Below are positions 1-8,255 of a DNA stretch of 24,825 bases, one piece after another. The position numbers were made by a program, and so were the translations under genes. The notes beneath the pieces were generated by a model that was not told where the DNA came from, did no database searches, and worked only from the letters and a program-made list of their open reading frames with translations. This DNA is from an uncultured Flavobacteriales bacterium (lineage in GTDB: Bacteria; Bacteroidota; Bacteroidia; Palsa-965). The first letter of the stretch is position 1. Every line of letters starts with the position of its first letter. Location: assembly GCA_937974275.1 (NCBI GenBank), contig CALJIF010000063.1, forward strand, positions 1 through 24,825, in the 5' to 3' direction.

Positions 1-2
1 CA

Positions 3-344
3 ATTAAAAGCAGAACCGCCAAACATGTTTCAGATCCCGGTAAAGGATCATCTGCAAAACGCATTAACATGTTTTTGCGCTGGATGATTCGTCGGGATAA
101 AACCGGTGTTGATTTCGGCATTTGGCAAAAATTTTCTCCATCTGAGTTGATGTGTCCGTTGGATGTTCATGTCGGGAATGTTGCCCGAAGTTTACAACTG
201 CTGGAACGTAAAATTGATGATCGTAAAGCAGTGGAAGAATTAACAGCTAATTTGCGTTTGCTCGATACAAATGATCCCATTAAATATGATTTCGCTTTAT
301 TTGGTCTTGGAATATTCGAAGGCTGGAAAAGTATTACCACATAA
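3..344 (+). CDS. DUF2400 / TIGR02757 family protein, C-terminal part
   Basis: The reading frame is open from the left edge, so the true start lies outside the window and only the last 113 residues are present. The visible part contains the motif SDPGKGSSAKRINMFLRWMI followed by R-R-D and GVDFGIW, which I recognise as the conserved block of the DUF2400/TIGR02757 family (usual length roughly 250 residues, so a little under half is seen). The function of this family is not established; a small helical, possibly nucleic-acid-related fold has been proposed, but nothing here proves it. An internal ATG at 69 is not the start because the conserved motif runs upstream through it. The gene ends 9 bp before the next gene on the same strand, so the two may be co-transcribed. 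Confidence 0.85.
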   Translation: MKSRTAKHVSDPGKGSSAKRINMFLRWMIRRDKTGVDFGIWQKFSPSELMCPLDVHVGNVARSLQLLERKIDDRKAVEELTANLRLLDTNDPIKYDFALFGLGIFEGWKSITT

Positions 345-353
345 CATTATTAC

Positions 354-3251
354 ATGAAGAACATTATTACCACTGCCCTGCTCTTTTGTTCACTGACCAG
401 CTATTCGCAACAAACAAAACTTCCTGCAGGGACTGAACCAACACCAACCGGAACTGAGCATCGTTTGAAAGCGTTGCAGTTAAAAAAGCAAACTGAAGCA
501 CAGTCGCTGGTGAGTGCTTTGCGATTTGAAAATGTTGGCCCAACTATCATGAGTGGTAGAATTGTTGACATGGCGATCAATGAAAACGATCCGACAGAAT
601 TTTATGTAGCATATGCTTCCGGCGGCGTTTGGTACACCAATAACAACGGAACATCATTTACTCCCATTTTTGATGAAGCGCCTTATGTAAATGTGGGTGC
701 GCTTGATGTGGACTTCACTAAAACGCCTCACACTATTTATGTTGGTGCCGGAGAAGCCAATTCCAGCCGCAGTTCTTACACGGGCTTAGGCATGTACAAA
801 AGTGTTGATGGCGGTAAAACCTGGAAGAATACCGGATTGAACGATGCGCATCATATCGCACGTGTAATCATCAGTGCGTCTCAGCCAAACGTCGTATTTG
901 CAGCCGTAATGGGTCATTTGTATTCACCCAATACCGAACGCGGATTATACAAAAGTGTTGATGGCGGTGAATCTTGGAAACGCGTGTTGTTCGCTAATGA
1001 TCAAACCGGTGTGATTGATGCGTGGCAAGACCCGAAGCAACCTGATGTTTGGTATGCTGCAAGTTGGCAACGAAATCGTAAAGCGTGGAATTTTGAAGAA
1101 GGTGGCAACGGAACAGGATTGTACAAATCGATTAATCACGGTGAGAACTGGGAATTGATATCCAACGCTGCATCCGGTTTGCCAATTGGTCCGGGTGCAG
1201 GCAGAATGGGCATTTCAGGATCTGCACAGAATAGCAATTTGCTGTATGTTGTTATCGATAATCAGCAAATTCGTCAGCAACAGCCGGGTAAAAGTAAATC
1301 ATCGCTCAAGCCTGCTCAGTTGCGTAAAATGAGCAAGGAAGAATTCCTGAAATTAGATGATAAAGAATTGCAACAGTTCTTGAAAGCGTATCGTTTTCCC
1401 AAGGAGCATACAGTACAATCCGTTAAAGCGGATATCAGAGCTAACCGGTACGCACCTGCGGCTTTGGCTGATTTTGTGAGTGATGCTAATGATGATTTGT
1501 TCAGCGCTCCGATTATCGGTGCAGAAGTGTATCGTTCAGAAGATGCAGGAAAAACCTGGAAAAAGACCAATTCACAATCGTTTGATGCGATGTACTATAC
1601 CTACGGCTACTATTTCGGGCGCATTTGGGTGTCGCCGATTGATGATAGTGAAGTGTACATTGGCGGAGTTACCATGCAACGCAGTACGGATGCAGGGAAG
1701 TCATTTTCCATTATTGACGGACCCAGTGTACATGCTGATCATCATTGTTTATGGATCAATCCGAAACGTAAAGGACATTTGATTAATGGTAACGACGGTG
1801 GAATAAATATCACATGGGATTTTGGTAAACATTGGATGAAGTGTAACTCGCCTGCTGTAGGACAATTTTACGCCATCAATGCAGATAATGCTTCACCGTA
1901 TAATATTTACGGAGGCTTACAGGATAACGGTGTTTGGGTGGGGCCGCACAATTACGTTGCATCTGAAGAATGGCATGCGGAAGGGCAATATCCCTATAAG
2001 CGATTGTTAGGCGGGGACGGCATGCAGATTATGATTGATCCGCGTGATGCGAATATCGTTTATACCGGATATCAGTTTGGATATTATTATCGCATTAATC
2101 GGAGTAACGGTGAAGAAGCGTTGGTGAAGCCATCCATGAAACTTGGAGATGCACGATTGCGATTCAATTGGCAAGCGCCTATCTGGTTATCCGTTCACAA
2201 TCCGGATATACTGTACTTCGGTTCTCAATTTGTACATCGTTCCATGAATCGTGGTGATAACTATGAAAAGATTTCCGGCGATTTAACACGAGGCGGACGC
2301 GTAGGAGATGTTCCGTACGGCACTATTTCTACGTTGCACGAATCGCCTCTGAAGTTTGGATTGCTTTATACCGGCAGCGATGATGGTTTGATTCATGTTT
2401 CGAAAGACGGAGGTAATTCATGGACACGCATTTCCGATGGGCTTCCGCAGCATTTACGAGTGAATCGTGTAATTGCATCCGGACATGTTGAAAGTCGTGT
2501 GTACGCCGTGCTCAGCGGTTTTCAATGGGATCATTTTAATGCTTATATCTATTGTTCCGAAGATTACGGAAAAACCTGGCAGCGTATTGACAACGGATTG
2601 CCAATGGAACCCGTGAATGTGATTAAGGAAGATCCCACAAATCCGAATTTATTGTTTGTGGGCACGGATGGAGGATTATATACAACCATCAATCGCGGAA
2701 AAACATGGATGCGCATGACCAATAACTTGCCTCCTGTAGCCGTGCATGATGTGGTAATTCAAGCCCGGGAGAAACATTTACTCGTCGGTACACATGGTCG
2801 GTCAATTTATAAAGCAGACATTTCGGCATTACAGCAACTTACGGATAGTGTTGCGGCATCGGAACTGGCGATATTCGATGCTCAACAACTTTCGACAAGA
2901 CGTGCCTGGACTGATGATGGCATGCAATGGGAAACACGAGGTTCATTGGCTTATTTTTCTAAAAGTAGTCAGCCGGTTACAGTAGAGATTTTATCCGAAC
3001 AAGACGGATCAGCTTGGATCACGTTTAAGGATACTGCAGTTGTAGGATTGAATTATGTGAACATTAACGGCGTTGCTGACAGTAGTTCAAGCGAGTCGTA
3101 TATAGCATATTTGAAGAATAGTAAAGATCCTTCATTGGTAGATCAATACAACGTTACTTCGAAAAATCCTGTGCTTGTTCCGGGCGAATACTATCTAAGA
3201 ATCAGTGTTGGTGAGCGCAAGAGCCAACGAAAACTTTACGTGAAAAAATAA
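354..3251 (+). CDS. Secreted BNR/Asp-box beta-propeller protein (sortilin/VPS10-like, glycosyl-hydrolase-like)
   Basis: This 965-residue protein starts with a signal peptide (MKNIITTALLFCSLTSYSQ) and is probably exported. At least eight Asp-box motifs of the form S/T-x-D-x-G-x-T/S-W are visible: SVDGGKTW near residue 150, SVDGGESW near 201, SINHGENW near 259, SEDAGKTW near 395, STDAGKSF near 443, SKDGGNSW near 683, SEDYGKTW near 735 and TINRGKTW near 778. They predict one or two multi-bladed beta-propellers as in VPS10/sortilin and BNR sialidase-like proteins. Propellers of this kind bind ligands or cleave glycans, but I see no sialidase Arg triad and cannot assign activity. A lysine-rich insert lies near residues 305-365. 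The tail ends in GEYYLRISVGE and KLYVKK, which resembles the last strands of a T9SS sorting domain but lacks the usual YPNP start. It is 9 bp downstream of the DUF2400 gene and its stop is 1 bp from a convergent gene. Confidence 0.85.
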   Translation: MKNIITTALLFCSLTSYSQQTKLPAGTEPTPTGTEHRLKALQLKKQTEAQSLVSALRFENVGPTIMSGRIVDMAINENDPTEFYVAYASGGVWYTNNNGTSFTPIFDEAPYVNVGALDVDFTKTPHTIYVGAGEANSSRSSYTGLGMYKSVDGGKTWKNTGLNDAHHIARVIISASQPNVVFAAVMGHLYSPNTERGLYKSVDGGESWKRVLFANDQTGVIDAWQDPKQPDVWYAASWQRNRKAWNFEEGGNGTGLYKSINHGENWELISNAASGLPIGPGAGRMGISGSAQNSNLLYVVIDNQQIRQQQPGKSKSSLKPAQLRKMSKEEFLKLDDKELQQFLKAYRFPKEHTVQSVKADIRANRYAPAALADFVSDANDDLFSAPIIGAEVYRSEDAGKTWKKTNSQSFDAMYYTYGYYFGRIWVSPIDDSEVYIGGVTMQRSTDAGKSFSIIDGPSVHADHHCLWINPKRKGHLINGNDGGINITWDFGKHWMKCNSPAVGQFYAINADNASPYNIYGGLQDNGVWVGPHNYVASEEWHAEGQYPYKRLLGGDGMQIMIDPRDANIVYTGYQFGYYYRINRSNGEEALVKPSMKLGDARLRFNWQAPIWLSVHNPDILYFGSQFVHRSMNRGDNYEKISGDLTRGGRVGDVPYGTISTLHESPLKFGLLYTGSDDGLIHVSKDGGNSWTRISDGLPQHLRVNRVIASGHVESRVYAVLSGFQWDHFNAYIYCSEDYGKTWQRIDNGLPMEPVNVIKEDPTNPNLLFVGTDGGLYTTINRGKTWMRMTNNLPPVAVHDVVIQAREKHLLVGTHGRSIYKADISALQQLTDSVAASELAIFDAQQLSTRRAWTDDGMQWETRGSLAYFSKSSQPVTVEILSEQDGSAWITFKDTAVVGLNYVNINGVADSSSSESYIAYLKNSKDPSLVDQYNVTSKNPVLVPGEYYLRISVGERKSQRKLYVKK

Positions 3252-3252
3252 A

Positions 3253-4428
3253 CTATCGGAGCATGATTTTTTCAATCTGTGTTGTTCTTGTTGATTGATT
3301 AATCCATCGTACAAAATACATACCTGCAGATAATCCTGTTGTAGAGAAATGTGTTGAACCTGCTCCTGCATTCGTAGTTATTTGATTAACAATACGGCCT
3401 TCTGAACTTATTAACTCAACAACAATAGTTTGATTAAAGTCCAACGGCGTCCAATTCACTTCAACTGAATTTAGTCCATTGAAGACATGAACATCCGATG
3501 AGCTTAAAATTGAATTCGAGGATAACGTCAGATCATATGGCATAAAAGAATAAGCGAACCATTGGTAACCGATTAAATTAATGTTTGAAGTCCATGTTGC
3601 CGTAGAATTGTTAAATGCGGTTTCGTATACCGGATATGCAGCACTTTCAGGATTCGAATTAAGCCATGGACCCATGAACGCAGGTTCAGCGGAATAGATG
3701 ACAGCAACCGTTTCACCTTGGGGACTATTTCCTAAATAAGATAATCGTGTTTGCGTGTAATTATAGGCTTGTGATGGAGATGTTATATAAGCATGCAACA
3801 AAACGCGGTCGGCTAAAGGAGTAAATCGGTTGGCTTGCCCTTGGTTAAACCAACCCACATAAATCTCACTGATCCGACCCGTTGTATTGCCCAGCGAATC
3901 AATTTTGCGCAATTCATTTTCATAAAATTGAAACGCCCCGGACGTATCACATGAGAATCCGTTAGGTTGCAAATACGTGGTGCAGTAATATCCTGAAGGA
4001 CCAACGCTACTGTTAACCCAAAATTCGAACTCCAAATTATAAACGTCGAAACGTTCGTTTGAATTCGTTCTGATATTGTTATACGAATGAATTCGATTCA
4101 GAAAAAACCAATAATTCTCTGCGGCAGCACCTACTTCGCTAATACCATATTGTGTTTTGGCTTTGCTGATAAAATTGGCCAAAATTGCAGAACCTGATGA
4201 ACTTGTAATGTTATATTGATTGTGCACCAAATGCAAATCATACAGACACAAATATGTATATCCATTAGTTTGTGCATAACTGAGCAAACTGTCTTCTGCG
4301 TTAACATTGTTCAAAATTTGCGCAAATCCATCTACGTATAAACCTTTAAAGGAAAGATTACCTGAGAATAAGGTATTGCAAAATAATACAGCTCCAATTG
4401 CTGCCAACCTGATCAGTGGTATGTTCAT
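3253..4428 (-). CDS. Secreted protein with T9SS-like C-terminal sorting domain, possible TIM-barrel hydrolase fold
   Basis: The 391-residue product begins with a hydrophobic signal segment (MNIPLIRLAAIGAVLFCNTL). The last 80 or so residues look like a type A T9SS sorting domain: strands such as VEVNWTPLD and IVVELISSEGRIVNQ, then GLSAGMYFVRW and a basic end (IEKIMLR). Such domains are cleaved when cargo is exported and anchored on the surface in Bacteroidota. The main body (about 25-300) has alternating hydrophobic strands and helices, including FKGLYVDGFAQIL, YTYLCLYDLHLV, FDVYNLEFEFWV and ISEIYVGWF, which suggests a (beta/alpha) barrel of glycosidase type. This is inference; no family was recognised. 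DVYNLEFEFW could hold acidic catalytic residues. The gene is divergent from the BatA-like gene, with 69 bp between the start codons, and convergent with the propeller gene. Confidence 0.7.
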   Translation of the reverse strand: MNIPLIRLAAIGAVLFCNTLFSGNLSFKGLYVDGFAQILNNVNAEDSLLSYAQTNGYTYLCLYDLHLVHNQYNITSSSGSAILANFISKAKTQYGISEVGAAAENYWFFLNRIHSYNNIRTNSNERFDVYNLEFEFWVNSSVGPSGYYCTTYLQPNGFSCDTSGAFQFYENELRKIDSLGNTTGRISEIYVGWFNQGQANRFTPLADRVLLHAYITSPSQAYNYTQTRLSYLGNSPQGETVAVIYSAEPAFMGPWLNSNPESAAYPVYETAFNNSTATWTSNINLIGYQWFAYSFMPYDLTLSSNSILSSSDVHVFNGLNSVEVNWTPLDFNQTIVVELISSEGRIVNQITTNAGAGSTHFSTTGLSAGMYFVRWINQSTRTTQIEKIMLR

Positions 4429-4482
4429 ATAACTTTGGGGTTAATTATTGAAGAAATCAGAATTTGGTACAGCCAATTTACG

Positions 4483-4490
4483 TAACTTTA
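4483..4490 (+). promoter_or_regulatory. Possible Bacteroidota -7 box for the BatA-like operon
   Basis: TAACTTTA matches seven of eight positions of the Bacteroidota TAnnTTTG box, and a TTTG lies at 4463-4466, 16 bp upstream. The box ends only 7 bp before the ATG at 4498, so a transcript from it would have almost no leader. This is a pattern match only. Confidence 0.3.
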
Positions 4491-4497
4491 ACCTTTG

Positions 4498-6597
4498 ATG
4501 AAGTTTGCGCAACCTTACCTGTTTTTCGCTCTTTTCGCTTTAGCGATACCGGTTCTGGTTCACTTGTTTAACTTTCGACGGTTCAAGCGCATTCCCTTTA
4601 CCAATGTTCGTTTTTTACGTGAAGTCCGGCAAGATACCAAGGCGCGGAATAAACTTCGCAATCGACTGATTTTACTCTCCCGATTACTGGCCGTTTTATT
4701 TCTTGTGCTCGCTTTCACGCAGCCGTATTCGCCGATTAACGGTGGAACTGTGAAAAGCGGAAAAAAAATTGTCAGCTTTTACCTGGATAATTCGTTCAGC
4801 ATGGATGCCGTGGGTAAAAACGGAACGCTGCTGGATGAAGCCAGAAAGCAAGCCAAGGAAATTGCGCTAAGCTATCGTCCTTCCGATGAGTTTCATTTGA
4901 TTACGAATTCATTCGAAGGAAAACGTCAGCGTGTTGTTAATCGGGAAGAATTCCTGGAATTGCTGGAAGAAGTCAAATCAGCTCCTGCGGTTCGTAAAAT
5001 ATCGGAAGTCACAAAAAGGCAAATGGATATCCTGAATGCCGAAATGCAAATTGAATCGGGGAATAAACATGTTTATTTGCTGAGCGACTTTCAACAAACT
5101 ACCGCTGATCTTGATCGTATTACCAATGATACAACCGTTCAGTATCGATTAATTCCGTTGCGGGTGGAAGGCACAGGAAATGTATCTGTCGATTCCATTT
5201 GGTTCGATTCGCCTGTGCGACAACTCAACGTTCCGGAAGCCATGCATGTGCGTATCGTGAATCATTCCGAGAAGAATATTGAAAACGTTCCGATTCGCCT
5301 TTATTTGAATGGTGAAGCACGTAGTCCGGCTTCATTCAGTGTTGCAGCGAAAAGTAGCGTTGATACAACTATTTTGTTCACCATTCGACAGCCCGGCTTG
5401 CAACAGGGAATGATTGAAATCAATGATTACCCTATTACGTTTGATGATCGCAGTTATTTTAGTTTCGACGTCGCTGAAGCCATTCCTGTTCTTAACATTA
5501 CGCCGACAATTAGCGGCAATCAAAGTATCGATTTTGTTAAAACACTTTTTAGCGGCGACTCCTTATTCCAATATACAGGAGTGGAAGAAGGTAAAGTGGA
5601 TTTCAGTGCATTTACGCGCAATCGTTTAATTGTGCTGAATGGCCTGCAGAGCATATCAACAGGAATGTCCACGGAAATCAAACGTTTTTTGGATAATGGC
5701 GGTTCTCTGGTTGTTTTTCCGGGAATGAATGTAGATTTAAGTTCCTACAATTCATTTCTAAATGCAATCGGAGCAGGCCAATTGGAAAAAACAGATACGG
5801 TACGAACGCAGGTAGATGTATTGAATTTTAATCATCCGTTGTATCGTGGCGTATTTGAAAAAACAACCGGAACAGTTGACTTACCTATTGTCAATGACCA
5901 TTACGTCATCAGAAGCAATTCTCGTTCTACGCAAGATGAAATGATGCGATTGCGCAATGGAAGACCGTTTTTTGCATCGTACAAAAATGAGCGCTCGTTT
6001 GTGTATTTGTGCGCAGTTCCTGCGAATGAAATGTGGAGTAATTTCACGCGACACGCATTGTTTGTACCAACGCTGTATCAGGTGGCATTGTTTAGTCAGG
6101 CTCAGCAAGATTTGTTTTACACAATCGGAAGCACAAAGGAAATTCCTTTATCCGGCATGACGCTGAACAATGAAGATGTTTTCCATTTAATTGAACCCGC
6201 TAGTCAATTGGATATTATTCCTGCACACAGAAATGTGAATGGTCGTGTTTCATTGGATCCGTTTCAGCAGATTTCAACTCCGGGAAATTATTTAATCAAA
6301 TACGGCAACACCCAAGTAAGCGGAGCTTCATTCAATTACGATCGTTTAGAATCAAATCTCCAATTGTTGACGGATGATGAAATTAAAGCAGCAATAGATG
6401 ATTCCGGTGTCAAAAACGCCGCGGTATACTCTTCGAACACGAAATCCGTAAATGAACTTCTGGCAGAAACCGATTTTGGCAATAAATGGTGGACGACCTG
6501 CATTTGGGTGTTGTTAGCAGCACTGATTGCAGAAATGCTCATCATCAGATTTTGGAAAACATCATCAGTTACACAACAATCCAGCAGCACTTCATGA
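4498..6597 (+). CDS. BatA-like membrane protein with vWA-like and amidotransferase-like regions
   Basis: I place the start at the ATG at 4498; a TTG one codon upstream also fits the frame but is less likely. The 699-residue protein opens with the double-transmembrane module typical of BatA (aerotolerance regulator N-terminal family): a helix at about 6-25 followed by a basic stretch (FNFRRFKRIPFTNVRFL) and a second helix at about 57-75. A vWA-like region follows, with SFYLDNSFSM carrying the D-x-S-x-S metal-site pattern near residue 100 and HVYLLSDFQQT near residue 195. Around residues 340-430 (LIVLNGLQSIS, FLDNGGSLVVFPGM) it resembles a class I glutamine-amidotransferase-like fold. A last helix lies near residues 660-682. 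It probably sits in the inner membrane with a large soluble part. Its stop overlaps the next gene's start by 4 bp (ATGA), which argues for translational coupling. Confidence 0.85.
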   Translation: MKFAQPYLFFALFALAIPVLVHLFNFRRFKRIPFTNVRFLREVRQDTKARNKLRNRLILLSRLLAVLFLVLAFTQPYSPINGGTVKSGKKIVSFYLDNSFSMDAVGKNGTLLDEARKQAKEIALSYRPSDEFHLITNSFEGKRQRVVNREEFLELLEEVKSAPAVRKISEVTKRQMDILNAEMQIESGNKHVYLLSDFQQTTADLDRITNDTTVQYRLIPLRVEGTGNVSVDSIWFDSPVRQLNVPEAMHVRIVNHSEKNIENVPIRLYLNGEARSPASFSVAAKSSVDTTILFTIRQPGLQQGMIEINDYPITFDDRSYFSFDVAEAIPVLNITPTISGNQSIDFVKTLFSGDSLFQYTGVEEGKVDFSAFTRNRLIVLNGLQSISTGMSTEIKRFLDNGGSLVVFPGMNVDLSSYNSFLNAIGAGQLEKTDTVRTQVDVLNFNHPLYRGVFEKTTGTVDLPIVNDHYVIRSNSRSTQDEMMRLRNGRPFFASYKNERSFVYLCAVPANEMWSNFTRHALFVPTLYQVALFSQAQQDLFYTIGSTKEIPLSGMTLNNEDVFHLIEPASQLDIIPAHRNVNGRVSLDPFQQISTPGNYLIKYGNTQVSGASFNYDRLESNLQLLTDDEIKAAIDDSGVKNAAVYSSNTKSVNELLAETDFGNKWWTTCIWVLLAALIAEMLIIRFWKTSSVTQQSSSTS

Positions 6598-7838
6598 GTA
6601 CTACGATCCTGATTAAGCGCGCACGAATCGTCGCTCCCGGTCAATCAAATAACGGTAAGACTACGGATATTTTAATTGAAAATGGAATTATCACAAAAAT
6701 GGCTGATTCCATTACACATGATCAGGCCATTGTTTATCAGAGTCCCGAATTAATGGTTGCACCCGGATTCATGGATCTTCACGCTCATTTATCCGATCCG
6801 GGATTTGAATACAAAGAAACATTGGAGTCAGGCGCTGCTGCTGCTGCTGCCGGTGGATATACCGCAGTATTGGCCATGCCCGACAATAATCCGGTGACGC
6901 ACTCCAAATCACAGGTGGAATACATCATTAAGCGCAGTGCGGGTTTACCTGCGAAGATATATCCGGCCGGAGCTGTTACCGTTAAACTGGAAGGCAAAGA
7001 ACTTGCAGAAATGTATGACATGCACCAAGCCGGAGCAATTGCATTCACTGATGCAGATCATCCGATTGCTCATGCAGGAGTGTTATTACGAGCCTTGCAA
7101 TACAGTTCCAACTTTGGAGCACGAATTCATGTTCGCTGTGAAGATCCGCAATTGGCCTATGGAGGTCAAATGAATGAGGGTGTCAACAGCACCAAACTTG
7201 GATTAAAAGGAATTCCTGCGGTTGCCGAGGAAGTAATGTTGGCGCACCATTTGGCTATTGCCGAATATGCACAAACTCCGATTCATATCATGGCTGTAAG
7301 CAGCGCGGGTAGCGTGGAGTTAATTCGAAATGCAAAAAAGAAAGGGGTGCCCGTAACTGCAGCAGTTCATGCTTCTCACCTGCTCTATACCGATGACCGG
7401 TTAACGGAGTTTGATACCAACTTTAAATTGAGTCCTCCGTTACGAACACAACACGATCGTGATGCGTTGGTTGCCGGAGTGCTTGACGGAACAATAGATT
7501 GTATTACCAGTGGACATCGTCCGGAAGATACAGAATGTAAGGTATTGGAATTCGATTTGGCAACACCGGGCATGAATACGCTGGAAACCAACTTCAGTAT
7601 GGTTTGCGCCGTAGGTAAATTTAACGCAGAGCAACTGGTGAATGCATTGGCCGTGCAACCCCGAAACATTACGGGAATAAAGGTGCCTCAGATTGAAGTG
7701 GGACAGCCGGCGGAAATTACCTTGTTTGATTGCACGCAGAAATGGATCTATAAAAAAGACCAAGCGAAAAGCAAAGGCGTGAATTCGCCACTTTTTGATC
7801 AGGAATTGCAAGGTGTTATTCTGGGAACGATTTGTTAA
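6594..7838 (+). CDS. pyrC: Dihydroorotase-family protein, probably catalytically inactive
   Basis: The start is set at ATG 6594, inside the previous gene's stop (ATGA), giving 414 residues, normal for type I dihydroorotase. Family features are clear: PGFMDLHAHLSDPG (59-70, with metal ligands H63 and H65), AAAAAAGGYTAV, FTDA (D153), GSVELI, NFKLSPPLRT and LEFDLATPG. Three other expected metal ligands are replaced: the His of the HCED motif is Arg181 (VRCED), the His before VS(S/T) is Ala234 (HIMAVSSAG), and the Asp of TDHAPH is Gly307 (TSGHRPED). The Arg that normally follows HxHL (as in HLREPG) is Ser67. Known active enzymes turn carbamoyl aspartate into dihydroorotate in pyrimidine synthesis. 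With these losses, this one is more likely a structural partner, as inactive PyrC' is for aspartate transcarbamoylase in Pseudomonas, or it has another role. Family assignment is firm; activity is doubtful. Confidence 0.85.
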   Translation: MSTTILIKRARIVAPGQSNNGKTTDILIENGIITKMADSITHDQAIVYQSPELMVAPGFMDLHAHLSDPGFEYKETLESGAAAAAAGGYTAVLAMPDNNPVTHSKSQVEYIIKRSAGLPAKIYPAGAVTVKLEGKELAEMYDMHQAGAIAFTDADHPIAHAGVLLRALQYSSNFGARIHVRCEDPQLAYGGQMNEGVNSTKLGLKGIPAVAEEVMLAHHLAIAEYAQTPIHIMAVSSAGSVELIRNAKKKGVPVTAAVHASHLLYTDDRLTEFDTNFKLSPPLRTQHDRDALVAGVLDGTIDCITSGHRPEDTECKVLEFDLATPGMNTLETNFSMVCAVGKFNAEQLVNALAVQPRNITGIKVPQIEVGQPAEITLFDCTQKWIYKKDQAKSKGVNSPLFDQELQGVILGTIC

Positions 7839-7887
7839 CTGAATTTCAATAAGGAAAGCTCCTAAGGTCATTATTCAAATAATTGTT

Positions 7888-8214
7888 ATGAGTTGGATTA
7901 CACTCATCGTAGCGGGCTTTTTTGAAGTGGCATTTGCGTTTTGTTTGGGCAAAGCAAAAGAAACTTCCGGAACTACTTCGTATTGGTGGTATGCAGCTTT
8001 CGTCTTAGCACTGGTTGCAAGTATGTTGCTGTTGATGCGAGCTACACAGGTGCTGCCAATCGGAACTGCTTATGCCGTATGGACCGGAATTGGGGCGGTG
8101 GGTACTGTTGTAGTGGGCATTATTTTCTTTCAGGAACCGGCGAGTTTCTGGAGACTATTTTTCCTCAGTACGTTGATTATTTCGCTTGTCGGCTTGAAAG
8201 TGGTGACAAAATAA
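7888..8214 (+). CDS. sugE: SMR-family small multidrug/guanidinium exporter (Gdx/SugE type)
   Basis: The product has 108 residues, the usual length for small multidrug resistance proteins, and four predicted membrane helices. The essential proton- and substrate-coupling glutamate is E13 (GFFEVAFAF). The signature PIGTAYAVWTGIGAVGT spans about 57-73, with Y62 and W65, and FFQEPAS follows helix three. The GTAYAVWTGIGAVG form fits the guanidinium exporter (Gdx, formerly SugE) branch better than EmrE-type drug pumps. One deviation is F16 where Gdx proteins usually have Trp, so the substrate is less certain. Like other family members it should work as an antiparallel dimer in the inner membrane. 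The 49 bp upstream is too short for a guanidine riboswitch. It follows the dihydroorotase-like gene and ends just before a hairpin terminator. Confidence 0.85.
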   Translation: MSWITLIVAGFFEVAFAFCLGKAKETSGTTSYWWYAAFVLALVASMLLLMRATQVLPIGTAYAVWTGIGAVGTVVVGIIFFQEPASFWRLFFLSTLIISLVGLKVVTK

Positions 8215-8222
8215 TTACAAAA

Positions 8223-8246
8223 AAAGAACGCCTTTCAGCGTTCTTT
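8223..8246 (-). terminator. Rho-independent terminator for yebC, shared with the convergent SMR gene
   Basis: A perfect 9-bp inverted repeat (AAAGAACGC and GCGTTCTTT) encloses a 6-base loop. Read on the minus strand it is followed by more T residues, making a run of seven, and it starts 9 bp after the yebC stop: a classic intrinsic terminator for yebC. On the plus strand the hairpin also follows the SMR stop by 8 bp, but the T tract there is only TTCTTTCCT, so termination would be weaker. Confidence 0.85.
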
Positions 8247-8255
8247 CCTATTCGT

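Noticed and set aside
6834..6851. GCTGCTGCTGCTGCTGCC run as a slippage or phase-variation site
   Set aside because: It encodes the Ala-rich stretch normal for dihydroorotases, and changes by whole triplets would not shift the frame.
7440..7871. Antisense open frame of 143 codons opposite the dihydroorotase-like gene
   Set aside because: It has no recognisable motifs and lies almost entirely opposite a clear coding gene.
7839..7887. Guanidine riboswitch upstream of the Gdx-like gene
   Set aside because: The 49-bp gap is too short and shows none of the conserved ykkC-type motifs.
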